From NCBI GenBank assembly GCA_021234535.1, contig CM037838.1, positions 7,999,506 through 8,063,505 of the forward strand: a DNA stretch of 64,000 bases, read 5' to 3'. Both the position numbers and the translations under genes were made by a program. The notes below the pieces were generated by a model, which was given only the letters and a program-made list of their open reading frames with translations, was not told the origin of the DNA and did not search any database. Position 1 is the stretch's first letter. Every line of letters starts with the position of its first letter. Of this stretch, positions 25,701 through 33,074 are shown one piece after another. The stretch is from Stichopus chloronotus (Eukaryota; Echinodermata; Holothuroidea; Aspidochirotida; Stichopodidae).

Positions 25701-28700
25701 CAAACTTTGCTGAGCAGTTTTCAGGGTTTTTTTTAGGTATAGTATTTTGTTGCAAAATCAGTGAAAGCCCTTCTATTGCGCATACATGTACAAAAAGGAC
25801 TACACAATACTTCCTTCGTACAGTATAGCAACTTGACCATTTTGTGTAGCAAAATAAAATGCAATGTTGGATAAATTATTCCCTGCAATAACTTGTTGGA
25901 GATCTCTCAACTTGCTATGTTCTTCAACATACTGTGTTGTCTAACAGAGAATAAATTGCAGATGCAGCAATATTACCTTGTTGTTGTTCCATAGACTAAT
26001 CTGTTTCCTTTCTCCCATTCACTGATGGTTGATCTTTGGTCTTTCTGAAACCAAGTCATCATTTTTTTCCAAAAAGCCATTTTACTTGCTAAACTGATGA
26101 AAAAGCAATGGCAGCTGCTGAACACTGAGTGGTCAAGAAATATGCTCCATCGTTACATTCCTCCTTCTTTTTTACTGTGCAGTCTGTCATGAACATATGA
26201 GTCACATGGTGGATGGCTGCCAGTAGCTCTGCTTTATCAAACTGTCAAGCAAACAAGTAAAAGTACATCAACCAAAACTTTATTCTTGTGGGTTCAAAAT
26301 TAGTCTTTCAAACAAAAAGTTAAGAAAACATTTAAAAGAACTGCAACCTCTTTGGACATAGATCAATGGTTAATAAAACTAATAAGACATTGATAATCCA
26401 CAAGCCAAAAATCACACCATACAGATCACCTCATACAAGTTTCGAGAAAAAGATCATTCACATTTTGATTAAAACAAGAAATATCACCTGTACTGTAAGG
26501 CTGTATTGTAAAATAAATACAAAATTTATCAACAAGAGCACACCACATGAAGTGAATGAATGAGATGCTTTTTGGCCTATGCACACTTACTGGCTGTGTA
26601 TGTACAATAACAATGGCACAAAAAAGTAATCCTCGTACTAGTTGCAGCTACTGTCACCCTATACTAGTCTATACTATAGCGTTGTATTTTGCAAATAACT
26701 AGTCAAGCCAAGAGTTGAAACTTCACTACGCCAAAAGTTCTTTACACAACGGTCTATTGACTCATGGAATTCATTGCCAGAGCATGTTGTAAGTGCTCCT
26801 TCTATTAATAGTTTTAAAGCTAGACTGGATAAGCACTGGAAAAACAGACCGGGAGTGTTCAATTATACTGACACTCATTAACTTATCGTCGACCCTTGTT
26901 TCAAGTGATGTGACTATAACCTTTCATGCGCGACGAAATGGCCAATGGCCAACAACATCGAAACTGATGCTGATGATGATGATAACACCTCAACAGTACT
27001 AACTTACAGCCTAGCCCTAGCCTAGGTATCATTTGCACTACTAGTACTATTAGTACATGAAACTTGAAAACCTGTCCTGCTTGCTTTGTCTTAGACTAGG
27101 GCATTTCTCTCAGACAGACTATGAGTGACTGTGAATGTCACTTACTGCAGTTAACTTAGCATACAAATTCGGCTTTTGTACAGTTTGCAGTTGAACTGAA
27201 AAAGCTTAAGTTACGTTACGTTAGGTGTAACTCCGTAACTGGTGTAAGTAAGATACTAGGCCTAAGTTAGTACTACTAGGCCTAGTTAGGGAGGCCTAAT
27301 AAGTAGCACCTTTCTGAGCACTCTATGTATTTTGATTTTCAAGACACTCTTTGCGACATAAGAGTCAGAAGGAAGGGTACTCTGCGACTAAGAGTGATTG
27401 TAAAAACTGTCTAACGTACTGAAAGATTCGTTGTCGGTTCCCAGCTTTTTCGTGCTACCGGTACGATCCACCGGATTGGCGTAAAAGAAGGTACATTATT
27501 TTTAGATATGATGTCATCAATTTGAGGTGGTACAACAAAAAGTCACATCTCTTGGGACGATAGGAATTTGCATGAGTCACGAATGCATGTTCTGTCATGT
27601 CTATCATTCGATTGAGCTTTTCTCTGCAATAGCTCCTTGGTAAATCTTTGCGTTTTTAATTAATTAATTAATGCTGGTAGTTTTTCGAGTTATACTTTTA
27701 TACCGAAAGTAGAGACCGGAAGGTGTTCAGCAAGTAAGACTAACTTCAATGTGATTTTGTTAACATGCAAGAAGGGTGAGTGCCAAGTTCGTAATTTTTT
27801 TTTTAGAAAAAAAAGTGTTGTTATATGTGCGGGGTTACATTTGGGTAATTATTAGCAGTGTCGTAACCAGACTTTTTCAATGGCACGGGGGGGGGGGGGG
27901 GGGTAGGACTAAGGGTTCGCAAAGGGTTGAAGTCGGGGAGACAAGCAGTAATGACATCCTCTAAGCGGAGCGCCACCATCGATGTGGCGCGTAGTGCACA
28001 GAGAGAATTTTGGTTAAAAATGCCTCTCAGATTGCAGGAATTGCCACCTCCCAGTATCTCTGGCGTTCTGAATTTCATCTAACATTTTCTTCATCTCTTT
28101 TAGAACACAGGTTCGAAAATCTGCATGGTGTGGAAGGAATGATGAGAGAATTTCATAGATGTACAATTCATTGATGGATATCAACATGTAATCATCATTT
28201 ACGCTGCATACCAAAACTGGGGGGGGGGGACTGTTCATGTTTTAATGTAGGTTGTTTAAAAAGATTCATGCTCACCACTACATCACATGCGTTGCCACGG
28301 CCCTCGTGCAATTTTGTGGTCAGTCTGTGCATGCTTGTCTGTTTACTATGATCTAGCTTGTTTAATTCATCAATCATGTCGGCAATGATTATATATTTGT
28401 TTATAATTTGTTCATTGCCGTTATTTCAATGATAAAAAGTTTTGTTTTCTTCCTAATCAGAAGCAAAATTCGTAATTATTACTATTTTCAGAAATATTAA
28501 AAAAGAAAAGCATGGGCACTTAACCACTTGAGTTCAGTTCAGATTTCAATTGTTTGATTCCTCTTTTATTTTCATCTTAATTATTTATTAGTATCACACT
28601 AATTTATGCTCATCCTACGTCTTTTCTTAAGTTAAATATACTGAATTTTTTGTCTTGTACAAAATTTGACCTATAGTTTTATCCTTGAATTTCATCTAGG

Positions 28701-31700
28701 GAGTAGGCCAGGGAGTGGAGACATTTTCCAGGGGGGGGGGGGCTGTTCCCCTTGCTGGTTGCAAAACTGTCGTCTGATAATTTATTAGACGACAGTTTTT
28801 CTTATCACACTAGTAACACACAAAGTTGCGTAATACATCTTTGGTTCCTTATTTCTCATACCTATGATACGCGAAGGGGAAACCAGAAGATAACGTGACA
28901 GTCCGTAACTTTTTTCTTTCCTTTTTCTTTTCTTAGAAAAACTAACCGGGGACACGAATGACTCACTGAGAAAACACATCGTTGACATATTTTTTTTTAA
29001 GTATTCGCGTTCAGGAAAACAAAAAAGTTTGAGAAAGTTAATAGGCCCACGTTCACCCCTCCTCCCATTATTGTTCGGTTTCCTTCAGTTAATATTAGGA
29101 AGAGCTACGTTGAGGGGGAAATCCCTTCATCGTATCGTCAGTCCTCGCGGCATCAAGACTTAAATAAACTTGTCTAAACTTTTCCAAGTTGAATATGTCT
29201 TATTTGAAAGGTCAAACGTACACTATCATCCCAACTATGCCATAGTGCAGCAGCTCAGTTACGTAGCGATCTATCTCGAGTTCACTGTAGCTTGACAACC
29301 AATTTTTTTGATGAAACTCAGCCCATGAATTATTCTAAACATCAAAAAGTATTTTTCAAACGTAATTGTTATAATAATGATAATGATGATGATAACAACA
29401 ACAATAACTTAGGTCTAGTTGAAGGGGCATTTTGCAATGCCAAAAACCAAGGCCTACCGAACAATTGAGGAAGCACGTAGCTTGATATATTACAACTTCA
29501 AATCCGTCGAGGGTGGGGATGAGTTCTCAATCGTCGTAATTTCACCCCCAAAGATAAATTTTCTTGTGAAATTATTTAAATTACATTTATTTGTAAAAGA
29601 CTGGTAGTATGAGACTTAAACAGGGAAATGAGTTTGGAAATGCCATTTCCAGTGATCTGTGACGTGTTTCCTCCTTTCCAGGTACACTGCGGGTCAATAG
29701 TGGAGACATTGGGTATCTTTGCCCGTGCCAATCTTTCAGTTTCAAAGATATTATACATACGTTTTACAAACAATTATTATCTCTTTATAAGAGGTCAGTG
29801 GGATAACGCGGAAGGTTTGTTTGCCAATGCTACAGTCTGTTTTGGAGGAATTTAAGAGGTCTCAGATAAGACGCCTCAGCCTGTACCGTAAATTTCAATG
29901 ACATACCTTAGCTTCAGAGAATAAAGAGAAGAATAATTTACTGTTGATTAGCAATGGCTTCAGACGGCGTGCCTCTTAAAGAGGCTCATTGAGTTGTTTT
30001 GTGAAATTCACTCAATTTTTCTAAACCGGTCGAGTTTCCTTCACATACTAATGACAAACAGTCAAACTAAAAGGATCCCAAAGTTTTACATTCGTTGGAA
30101 CATTAATGAGTGAGTAACCAACGATTAAATTTGGTTTTTGAAACTTTGTGACCAGACATTTTCACATTAGTACATTCACATGCACACAATCAGAGCAAGT
30201 AACGGTCAAAAATTCGAAAAAATTGACAGTTTCCATATAACTATTGGATGTGAAACTTGATTAATTATGCTAATTGTGAGTATTGTCGTGTGTTTGTGTA
30301 CTTCAAAATCACGGCAATCTTTACAGATATCAACTCAATGAGCCCCTTTAAATTAAAAAGAGACACTGATATGTTAAACAAGTGATTTACAGAGATCGTT
30401 AATATGGTTCACCCAAGAAAGCTTATTATAAATTGTGAATCCTATATTTTGCACAATACAATTTGCATATTGTAAGACCATAAAATAAAAATAAAATCAT
30501 CATAACAAGAATGATTGTTATCTTTGGCATGAAATATAGTGTAATTAGTTTTTCCTTGGTGTAGGGTTAGTTTATCACAATTAAACCAATCTTTTAATTG
30601 TCTTGGGGTCTGCGTAGTCGTAGAGTTATCTATCAGGAAACCGTAGGCCTAAGTGTCCGTCTGCAAAAAGAAGAACAGAAACGTCTGGGATTGCATTGTG
30701 AATGTCGTCAACATAAATGAGGAACAGCACTTGAAAGGTTCGGGGAAGGAATTGTAGGCACACCGGTATATTAACACTTAAGCAATTGGAATAAGAATTA
30801 TACATTTACATATATATTGTTTTCTGTGTGTAAATAGCTAGCCATGAGATTATATGCAGTTCCAAGAATACCATAGTGATGTAATTTCTTTAACTTAGAG
30901 AACAGATTGATCAGGAGTGATCGACCGTATCAAAGGTCAAGAACATAACGCTAGCCTACATTATTCATCCGTATCTGCAGGTGAGAATCAATGTATTAAC
31001 ACTTTCTAACAAAGCTTGTGTTGTTGAGTGGCATTGTCTACAATTGAATTGCAAATCGTAAAAATTACAGTTTTTTTTTAAGAAATTGCCTCAGCCGCCT
31101 TTCGATAACAGTCTTTAAGAGTTTGTTAAACAGAACGACAGGCTCGTAGGTCTTCCAGTTTTTTGGGGGAGATGGGTCACCTTTTTCAGTAAGGCCGGGA
31201 TAGCTTTGGCCACTTTAGCGCATCAGGAATTCTGCCATGAATTACATTGTCAAAAGTATGAACAAGTTGGGGGAATAAAAACGTTAACAGATTTGATAAT
31301 CTTAGAAGGTACTCCCGTCCAGTCCCAGAGCTGTGCCAGAATTAAGTGCATAAACATGCATGAAAAAAATCTCATTTGCATAAACAGGTGACATATGGGC
31401 GTGGACATTCCCAATAAAAGTCTCACTGAAGCGGACAGGTTAATTGACTGAATATAGTACCAATGGAAGAAAAGTATTCGTTGAGAGCATTAGAAATGCT
31501 ATGGCTTTGTGAGTGTGTAACGCCGTTGTGAGAAACAGAAGTGAAATGAGAAGACTATTGCTTCCTCTCACCTTTAATAAGAGTGTTTATGACAGACCAT
31601 GCATTCTTCGAAGATGTCTGCTTACTTGTCAAAATACTTTCATGAGCTGTCCTGATGATTCGTTGCAAAATACGGCGATAGGGAGAAAACTTAGCTGTTA

Positions 31701-33074
31701 GTATATGCTTCAATCTTTTGGTAACTTAAGGTAGAAAATATTCTTAGTTTACATAGACTACTTGATGCCAGGTGTTATCAAATGCTTGTGGTGGAATTTT
31801 TTTTTCTAGACATTACTTCTTGCAAGAGCATGGTGGATTTTATGTTGACATTGTACAACTTCATACTGATTATTATATGCCATATTAACACCAATGCTTT
31901 TTATAAATAGACGACATGTCAATAGACTCGTTTGACTGAACAAAATTGTTGAAATTGAAATCTTATAGGAGGTTCGTGACCTTTATTATTATTTGGATTT
32001 TTTTGAAAAGGTGAACGCACGGCCTCAGAGGCAATTTAATAGATGGATAAAAGCAATCCAAATTATTATTTTTTTTTCATAAATTTTTTTTTCTTATTAT
32101 TTTGAGAAAATTGCAGACATGAGGTATTTATCTCAAGCATCGGTACATGCAATGATCAAGACACCAGGAAAGTTTCATTTCCGGTGATCTGAAAGGTTTG
32201 TAAAGCCAGCATTGTCTTCTCGATCTATCGACCGGGTTGATTGCGGTGCTCTGCGTATATGGTTCCACCCTGTCTGTGAGAGTTGACCAGAAAGCTTCCT
32301 TTCATCCAGACTATATCCTTAAATTACTATCAGAAATCCACTTCAAAACTAATAACAATCACCAATGATTTCTTGCAGCATCTTTTTGAAACTGAATTAG
32401 ACAAAGCAGCTGGCCTAATAGCTGATAGAATTGTTCAATAAGACAATGGGTCCTTGGAAGGATCAGAAATTCAAAAGAATCAAAATTGTGCTTATGCCTG
32501 TGATTAAAGTGATAAATTGATAACTCACATTGCAATTAAAAATTGATCAATGAAATTGATCCATTCTTTCCTAAAAACATGCCAATATTCATAACTGCAA
32601 GTGATAATTATTTCCTCCAAATTTGTCCACCTCAATAGCCACTTTCGGGCATGCGTAAATAAAAAAGAAATGTCAAATCAGAACGCAGAAATTTCGGAAA
32701 CTCGATAGTTTGGGGGCGCTAGATAATATCAATCGAGCTAAATTGGAAAACTGAGTTGAGTAATACGGGACGCATTTCCTCGTACTATACATACTGTCGT
32801 AGTGAGTCGTACACACTTCTGTTTACACACAGACTCGCTGTTTACATGCCTCAAACATATTGTGACACTGACAGTATTATTGAGCATGCATAAGCCTAGC
32901 CTTCTTCACTGACACAGTGAAGAAAACGGTTAACTTCTGCTGCACAGGCTTACATAACTCTGCAAAATCTGTTGCTTCATCTGTGTTTAATTTTCCTTTA
33001 CGTGATCTAAGATACGACCCATAGCGATGTAGGAGCAAACCAACAATCTGCCTATTATAGTGTCTAGGACTCAT
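10498..33074 (-). CDS. Raw-like protein with duplicated EF-hand-like / nucleoside 2-deoxyribosyltransferase-like modules (whole gene, 17 exons)
   Basis: Seventeen exons on the minus strand join without a phase conflict into 1,986 coding bases (661 residues plus stop). Order: N-terminal helical region (1-100), EF-hand-like region (about 101-185), transferase-like domain 1 (208-345), second EF-hand-like region (about 376-460), transferase-like domain 2 (482-620), Ser/Gln/Glu-rich tail (621-661). Both transferase-like domains start with D-V-F-L-G-G-S-C and contain a TR/AR..I A..M V E motif (E278 and E551). Both then have a D-x-x-R-G segment before a P-I-F strand. This matches the animal nucleoside 2-deoxyribosyltransferase-like family (the Pfam Nuc_deoxyri_tr2 type, as I recall it), which includes Drosophila Raw, a repressor of JNK signalling. 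Enzyme activity is not established; the conserved Glu would be the candidate nucleophile by analogy with bacterial deoxyribosyltransferases. The family assignment is strong; orthology to raw is an inference. The 3' end is odd: see the in-frame TAG at 10498. Confidence 0.85.
11102..11185 (-). CDS. Raw-like gene, coding exon 16
   Basis: Twenty-eight codons, phase 0 at both ends, acceptor CCAACAG, donor GTG|GTAAGC. It encodes VAHFIGQKRNVVLCIQYLEE then GCTIDGEV. It continues the A-x-x-I-G / buried strand portion of the fold directly after E551. Confidence 0.92.
11591..11735 (-). CDS. Raw-like gene, coding exon 15 (core of transferase-like domain 2)
   Basis: One hundred and forty-five bases, acceptor ATACAG, donor GAG|GTAAAT. 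It encodes KMGLTLYDPQTPHWNLRFLP, LEAQAKANSDYMLYVIS and STARGIAAMVE. D-P-Q-x-x-x-W corresponds to N-P-Q-V-E-D-W in domain 1. The helix ends in E551, aligned with E278. The S-T-A-R segment has an extra Ala-for-Thr change beside the Arg. Confidence 0.93.
12428..12551 (-). CDS. Raw-like gene, coding exon 14 (start of transferase-like domain 2)
   Basis: The exon follows a long T tract and TCACTTAG acceptor and ends at CAG|GTAAGA. It encodes YLYGGTSVPQCPVEQNMRR then DVFLGGSCRDTEWRREVIPL. F-L-G-G-S-C-x-x-T-x-W-R repeats the signature of exon 8. N-P-T-T of domain 1 is replaced by R-D-T-E here, so the substrate-side turn differs between the two domains. Confidence 0.93.
12891..13083 (-). CDS. Raw-like gene, coding exon 13
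   Basis: The exon encodes residues 398-461: TKLVLKVLSGKEASFSVLQQ, a helix, then EFDLDQFCSLLTEFEQ and RRAVTKWLYSAK. The F-D-L-D-Q-F segment corresponds to F-I-T-F-G-D-F of exon 6, completing the second EF-hand-like pair. The acceptor is TTTGCAG; the donor AAGA|GTGAGT carries one base forward. The fit to neighbours is exact. Confidence 0.92.
13508..13571 (-). CDS. Raw-like gene, coding exon 12 (second EF-hand-like region)
   Basis: Sixty-four bases after a CCTACAG acceptor and before a GAT|GTAAGT donor. Of the possible frames, the one giving NIKETFRSYQSPDTGKLPL joins both neighbours in phase (one base in, zero out). F-R-S-Y-x-x-P-D-T-G-K-L mirrors F-Q-M-Y-D-G-G-T-G-R-L of exon 5 and again lacks a full set of calcium ligands. 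A longer open frame in another register covers this exon but does not fit the splice phases. Confidence 0.85.
15138..15341 (-). CDS. Raw-like gene, coding exon 11 (end of domain 1 and interdomain linker)
   Basis: Two hundred and four bases, acceptor TTTTACAG, donor AAT|GTAAGT. It encodes ELMDLKRGHAFLCDLVERQC, LPIFEDLETAI, then a linker to residue 375 (...LTPEDGAQPVRHPDIRVSDRL). The L-x-D-L-K-R-G-H-A-F-L-x-D-L segment aligns with I-K-D-Y-N-R-G-R-C-Y-L-A-D-L in exon 17. The following P-I-F strand is also shared, direct evidence that the two domains are duplicates. A 5.5-kb intron separates it from exon 10. Confidence 0.9.
15342..20845 (-). other. Intron 10 of the raw-like gene (5.5 kb)
   Basis: It separates exons 11 and 10, i.e. 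it splits transferase-like domain 1. Several plus-strand open frames (15444-15776, 16706-17002, 17086-17484, 17807-18139) have no recognisable domain or splice context. Contains the 100-bp tandem duplication at 20454 and a C run near 19153. Confidence 0.75.
20454..20653. repeat. 100-bp tandem duplication (two copies)
   Basis: 20454-20553 and 20554-20653 match over their full length with about half a dozen single-base differences. They share CATAATGATTGATG, GGGTGAAAG and AGTCTCCTGATAAGAAG. It lies in intron 10 of the raw-like gene, about 200 bp from exon 10. Confidence 0.95.
20846..20918 (-). CDS. Raw-like gene, coding exon 10
   Basis: Seventy-three bases between TTTGCAG and GTAAGT. It encodes residues 284-307, DQRLLMLVIKGIPDAVEEER, the next buried strand (LLMLVI) and an acidic turn. 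The equivalent part of domain 2 is exon 16 (NVVLCIQYLEEG), so the exon boundary is roughly conserved between the two copies. The phase is two bases in and two bases out. Confidence 0.88.
21542..21674 (-). CDS. Raw-like gene, coding exon 9 (core of transferase-like domain 1)
   Basis: The exon encodes residues 240-283: QVEDWVPELIEIEDQAKNN, then RLLLFVLENSTRSIASMVEA. The hydrophobic strand followed by N-S-T-R and the helix carrying E278 form the expected active-site side of this fold. The acceptor is CTCACAG. The donor is CAG|GCAAGT, a GC rather than GT donor. No GT donor nearby preserves the frame, and using GC gives the Gly codon expected before the next strand. Confidence 0.92.
23369..23460 (-). 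CDS. Raw-like gene, coding exon 8 (start of transferase-like domain 1)
   Basis: Ninety-two bases, acceptor TTCTACAG, donor CCT|GTAAGA. It encodes residues 209-239: VFLGGSCNPTTWRKDTAIP followed by ILKQYNLSFYNP. F-L-G-G-S-C-N-P-T-T-W-R is the hallmark first strand and turn of the animal nucleoside 2-deoxyribosyltransferase-like family. The exon ends exactly where the N-P / Q-V-E-D-W continuation of the family begins in the next exon. Confidence 0.93.
23613..23692 (-). CDS. Raw-like gene, coding exon 7 (linker)
   Basis: Eighty bases with acceptor CTCATAG and an excellent GTAAGT donor. It encodes residues 182-208 (...CDQAVTASGVAHHPVEH...SRYD), a low-complexity linker rich in His, Val, Ser and Pro joining the EF-hand-like region to transferase-like domain 1. 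It ends with one base that completes the first Val of the V-F-L-G-G-S-C motif. Confidence 0.85.
24405..24534 (-). CDS. Raw-like gene, coding exon 6
   Basis: One hundred and thirty bases after a pyrimidine-rich tract and AAATAG acceptor; donor CA|GTGAGT. It encodes residues 139-181: a helix (YNMLKTSAEC), a short polar turn, then ELFITFGDFCIYVSDLLDG, the usual look of the second half of a paired EF-hand where F-I-T-F-x-D-F replaces the second loop. The phase is two bases in and two bases out, matching both neighbours. Confidence 0.85.
24970..25079 (-). CDS. Raw-like gene, coding exon 5 (EF-hand-like)
   Basis: The exon encodes residues 102-138, including EYLTTFQMYDGGTGRLDRK and QLLKALNSVGL. Helix, D-x-x-x-G-x-L loop and helix follow the EF-hand layout. 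The loop (D112 to L123) lacks the acidic residues at positions 3, 5 and 12 needed for calcium, so it is probably a structural pseudo-EF-hand. The acceptor is CATTCCAG. The donor AAA|GTGAGC lies inside a longer open frame that runs on into the intron. One base is carried to the next exon. Confidence 0.85.
25318..25500. repeat. Probable interspersed repeat fragment
   Basis: G/C-run-rich text starting near GATGGGAAGTTGCACGGCC (25335) and running through CCCCCTAGGAAG, CCCCCTCTG and CCCCCACCTG motifs looks like a transposon fragment. The words GATGGGAAGTT(A/G)CACGG and AAATGTTCAC recur at about 9451-9492. Length and class cannot be set by eye. Confidence 0.35.
25977..26044 (-). CDS. Raw-like gene, coding exon 4
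   Basis: Sixty-eight bases between TTTCAG and a GTAATA donor. Only one of the three frames is open: KDQRSTISEWEKGNRLVYG followed by three Thr. It starts in phase 0 and ends with two bases that pair with the first base of the next exon to make an Arg codon. It encodes residues 80-101, leading into the first EF-hand-like region. Confidence 0.8.
26176..26241 (-). CDS. Raw-like gene, coding exon 3
   Basis: Twenty-two codons in phase 0 (FDKAELLAAIHHV... to ...MTDCT), between a TTGACAG acceptor and an ACA|GTAAAA donor. The donor is weaker than the others in this gene. The frame stays open into the intron for about 28 codons, so a later donor cannot be excluded, but only this one joins the next exon in its open frame. 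The amphipathic helix with FDKAELLAAI resembles the exit helix of an EF-hand. Confidence 0.7.
26699..26881 (+). mobile_element. 3' coding tail of a non-LTR retrotransposon
   Basis: An open frame of 60 codons to TAA reads LVKPRVETSLRQKFFTQRSI, then DSWNSLPEHVVSAPSINSFK and ARLDKHW. W-N-S-L-P-x-x-V-V-x-A-P-S-x-N-x-F-K-x-R-L-D-K-H-W is the well-known C-terminus of animal LINE polyproteins. The 5' part is missing (a stop precedes it), consistent with 5' truncation. It sits in intron 2 of the raw-like gene, antisense to it, and is followed by a short GAT-rich tail near 26970. Confidence 0.8.
27146..27195 (-). CDS. Raw-like gene, coding exon 2 (50-base small exon)
   Basis: A 50-base exon sits between a strong acceptor (GCTTTTTCAG) and a good donor (GCA|GTAAGT). 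It contributes two bases plus 16 codons (QLQTVQKPNLYAKLTA), turning the one-base overhang of exon 1 into the phase-0 start of exon 3. It was found by looking for a piece with exactly this phase behaviour, so chance is possible, but both splice signals are good. It lies in an AT-rich stretch with many AGGCCTA-type words. Confidence 0.6.
27658..27673. repeat. (TTAA)n microsatellite
   Basis: TTAATTAATTAATTAA in intron 1 of the raw-like gene. Confidence 0.8.
27855..28765 (+). mobile_element. Interspersed element, copy 2 (in intron 1 of the raw-like gene)
   Basis: Second copy of the element at 2995-3645, inserted antisense to the raw-like gene. It retains the G run (here about 19 Gs near 27886), the CAAAGGGTTGAAGT and AAGCGGAGCGCCACCAT blocks and the distal G-rich end near 28730. 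It is longer than copy 1 because of extra AT-rich sequence around 28330-28640. Three long G runs are potential polymerase-slippage or G-quadruplex sites. Confidence 0.6.
28763..28799. repeat. Perfect inverted repeat, 13-bp arms, 11-base loop
   Basis: AAAACTGTCGTCT (28763-28775) and AGACGACAGTTTT (28787-28799) flank GATAATTTATT. It begins right where interspersed element copy 2 ends. Confidence 0.85.
29368..29409. repeat. Compound (ATA/GAT/AAC)n microsatellite
   Basis: AATAATGATAATGATGATGA followed by AACAACAACAATAA in intron 1 of the raw-like gene. Confidence 0.7.
30380..31720 (-). mobile_element. Decayed non-LTR retrotransposon (reverse transcriptase remnant)
   Basis: Reading the minus strand, broken frames give typical LINE reverse-transcriptase pieces in the right order: QRIIRTAHESILTSK and NALNEYFSSIG (about 31.65-31.45 kb), GLDGVPSKI and FPDALK-like text (31.3 kb), GDPSPPKNWKTYEPVVLFNK and IERRLRQFLK (31.15 kb), HSTTQALLESVN and FDTVDHS (30.95 kb), FLIYVDDIHN with VSVLLFAD (30.7 kb, catalytic block), then WFNCDKLTLHQGKTNY and KLSWVNHIN (30.5-30.4 kb). 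Many frameshifts and stops show it is long dead. It lies in intron 1 of the raw-like gene, in the same orientation. Confidence 0.8.
32954..33074 (-). CDS. Raw-like gene, coding exon 1 (start codon)
   Basis: The exon opens with ATG at 33074-33072, the first ATG after an in-frame TGA a few codons upstream, so it can be a true 5' coding exon. It encodes 40 residues starting MSPRHYNRQIVGLLLHRYG and ending DFAEL, rich in Arg/Lys/His and Leu. It ends with one base of a split codon before a GTAAGC donor. One base left over fits the two bases at the start of the 27146-27195 exon. I do not recognise the peptide. It is assigned to this gene by strand, position and phase only, so it is less certain than the domain exons. 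Confidence 0.6.

Larger units (their letters stand above)
27196..32953 (-). other. Intron 1 of the raw-like gene (5.8 kb)
   Basis: The intron is rich in mobile elements: interspersed element copy 2, the 13-bp inverted repeat and the decayed LINE. An open plus-strand stretch at 29437-29607 (MPKTKAYRTIEEARSLIYYN...) looks somewhat protein-like but has no splice context. Confidence 0.55.

Noticed and set aside
26594..26645. Possible exon ending at CCA|GTAAGTG (minus strand) as the link between exons 1 and 3
   Set aside because: Phase could work, but the acceptor lacks a pyrimidine tract and the piece abuts a LINE fragment; the 27146-27195 exon has far better signals.
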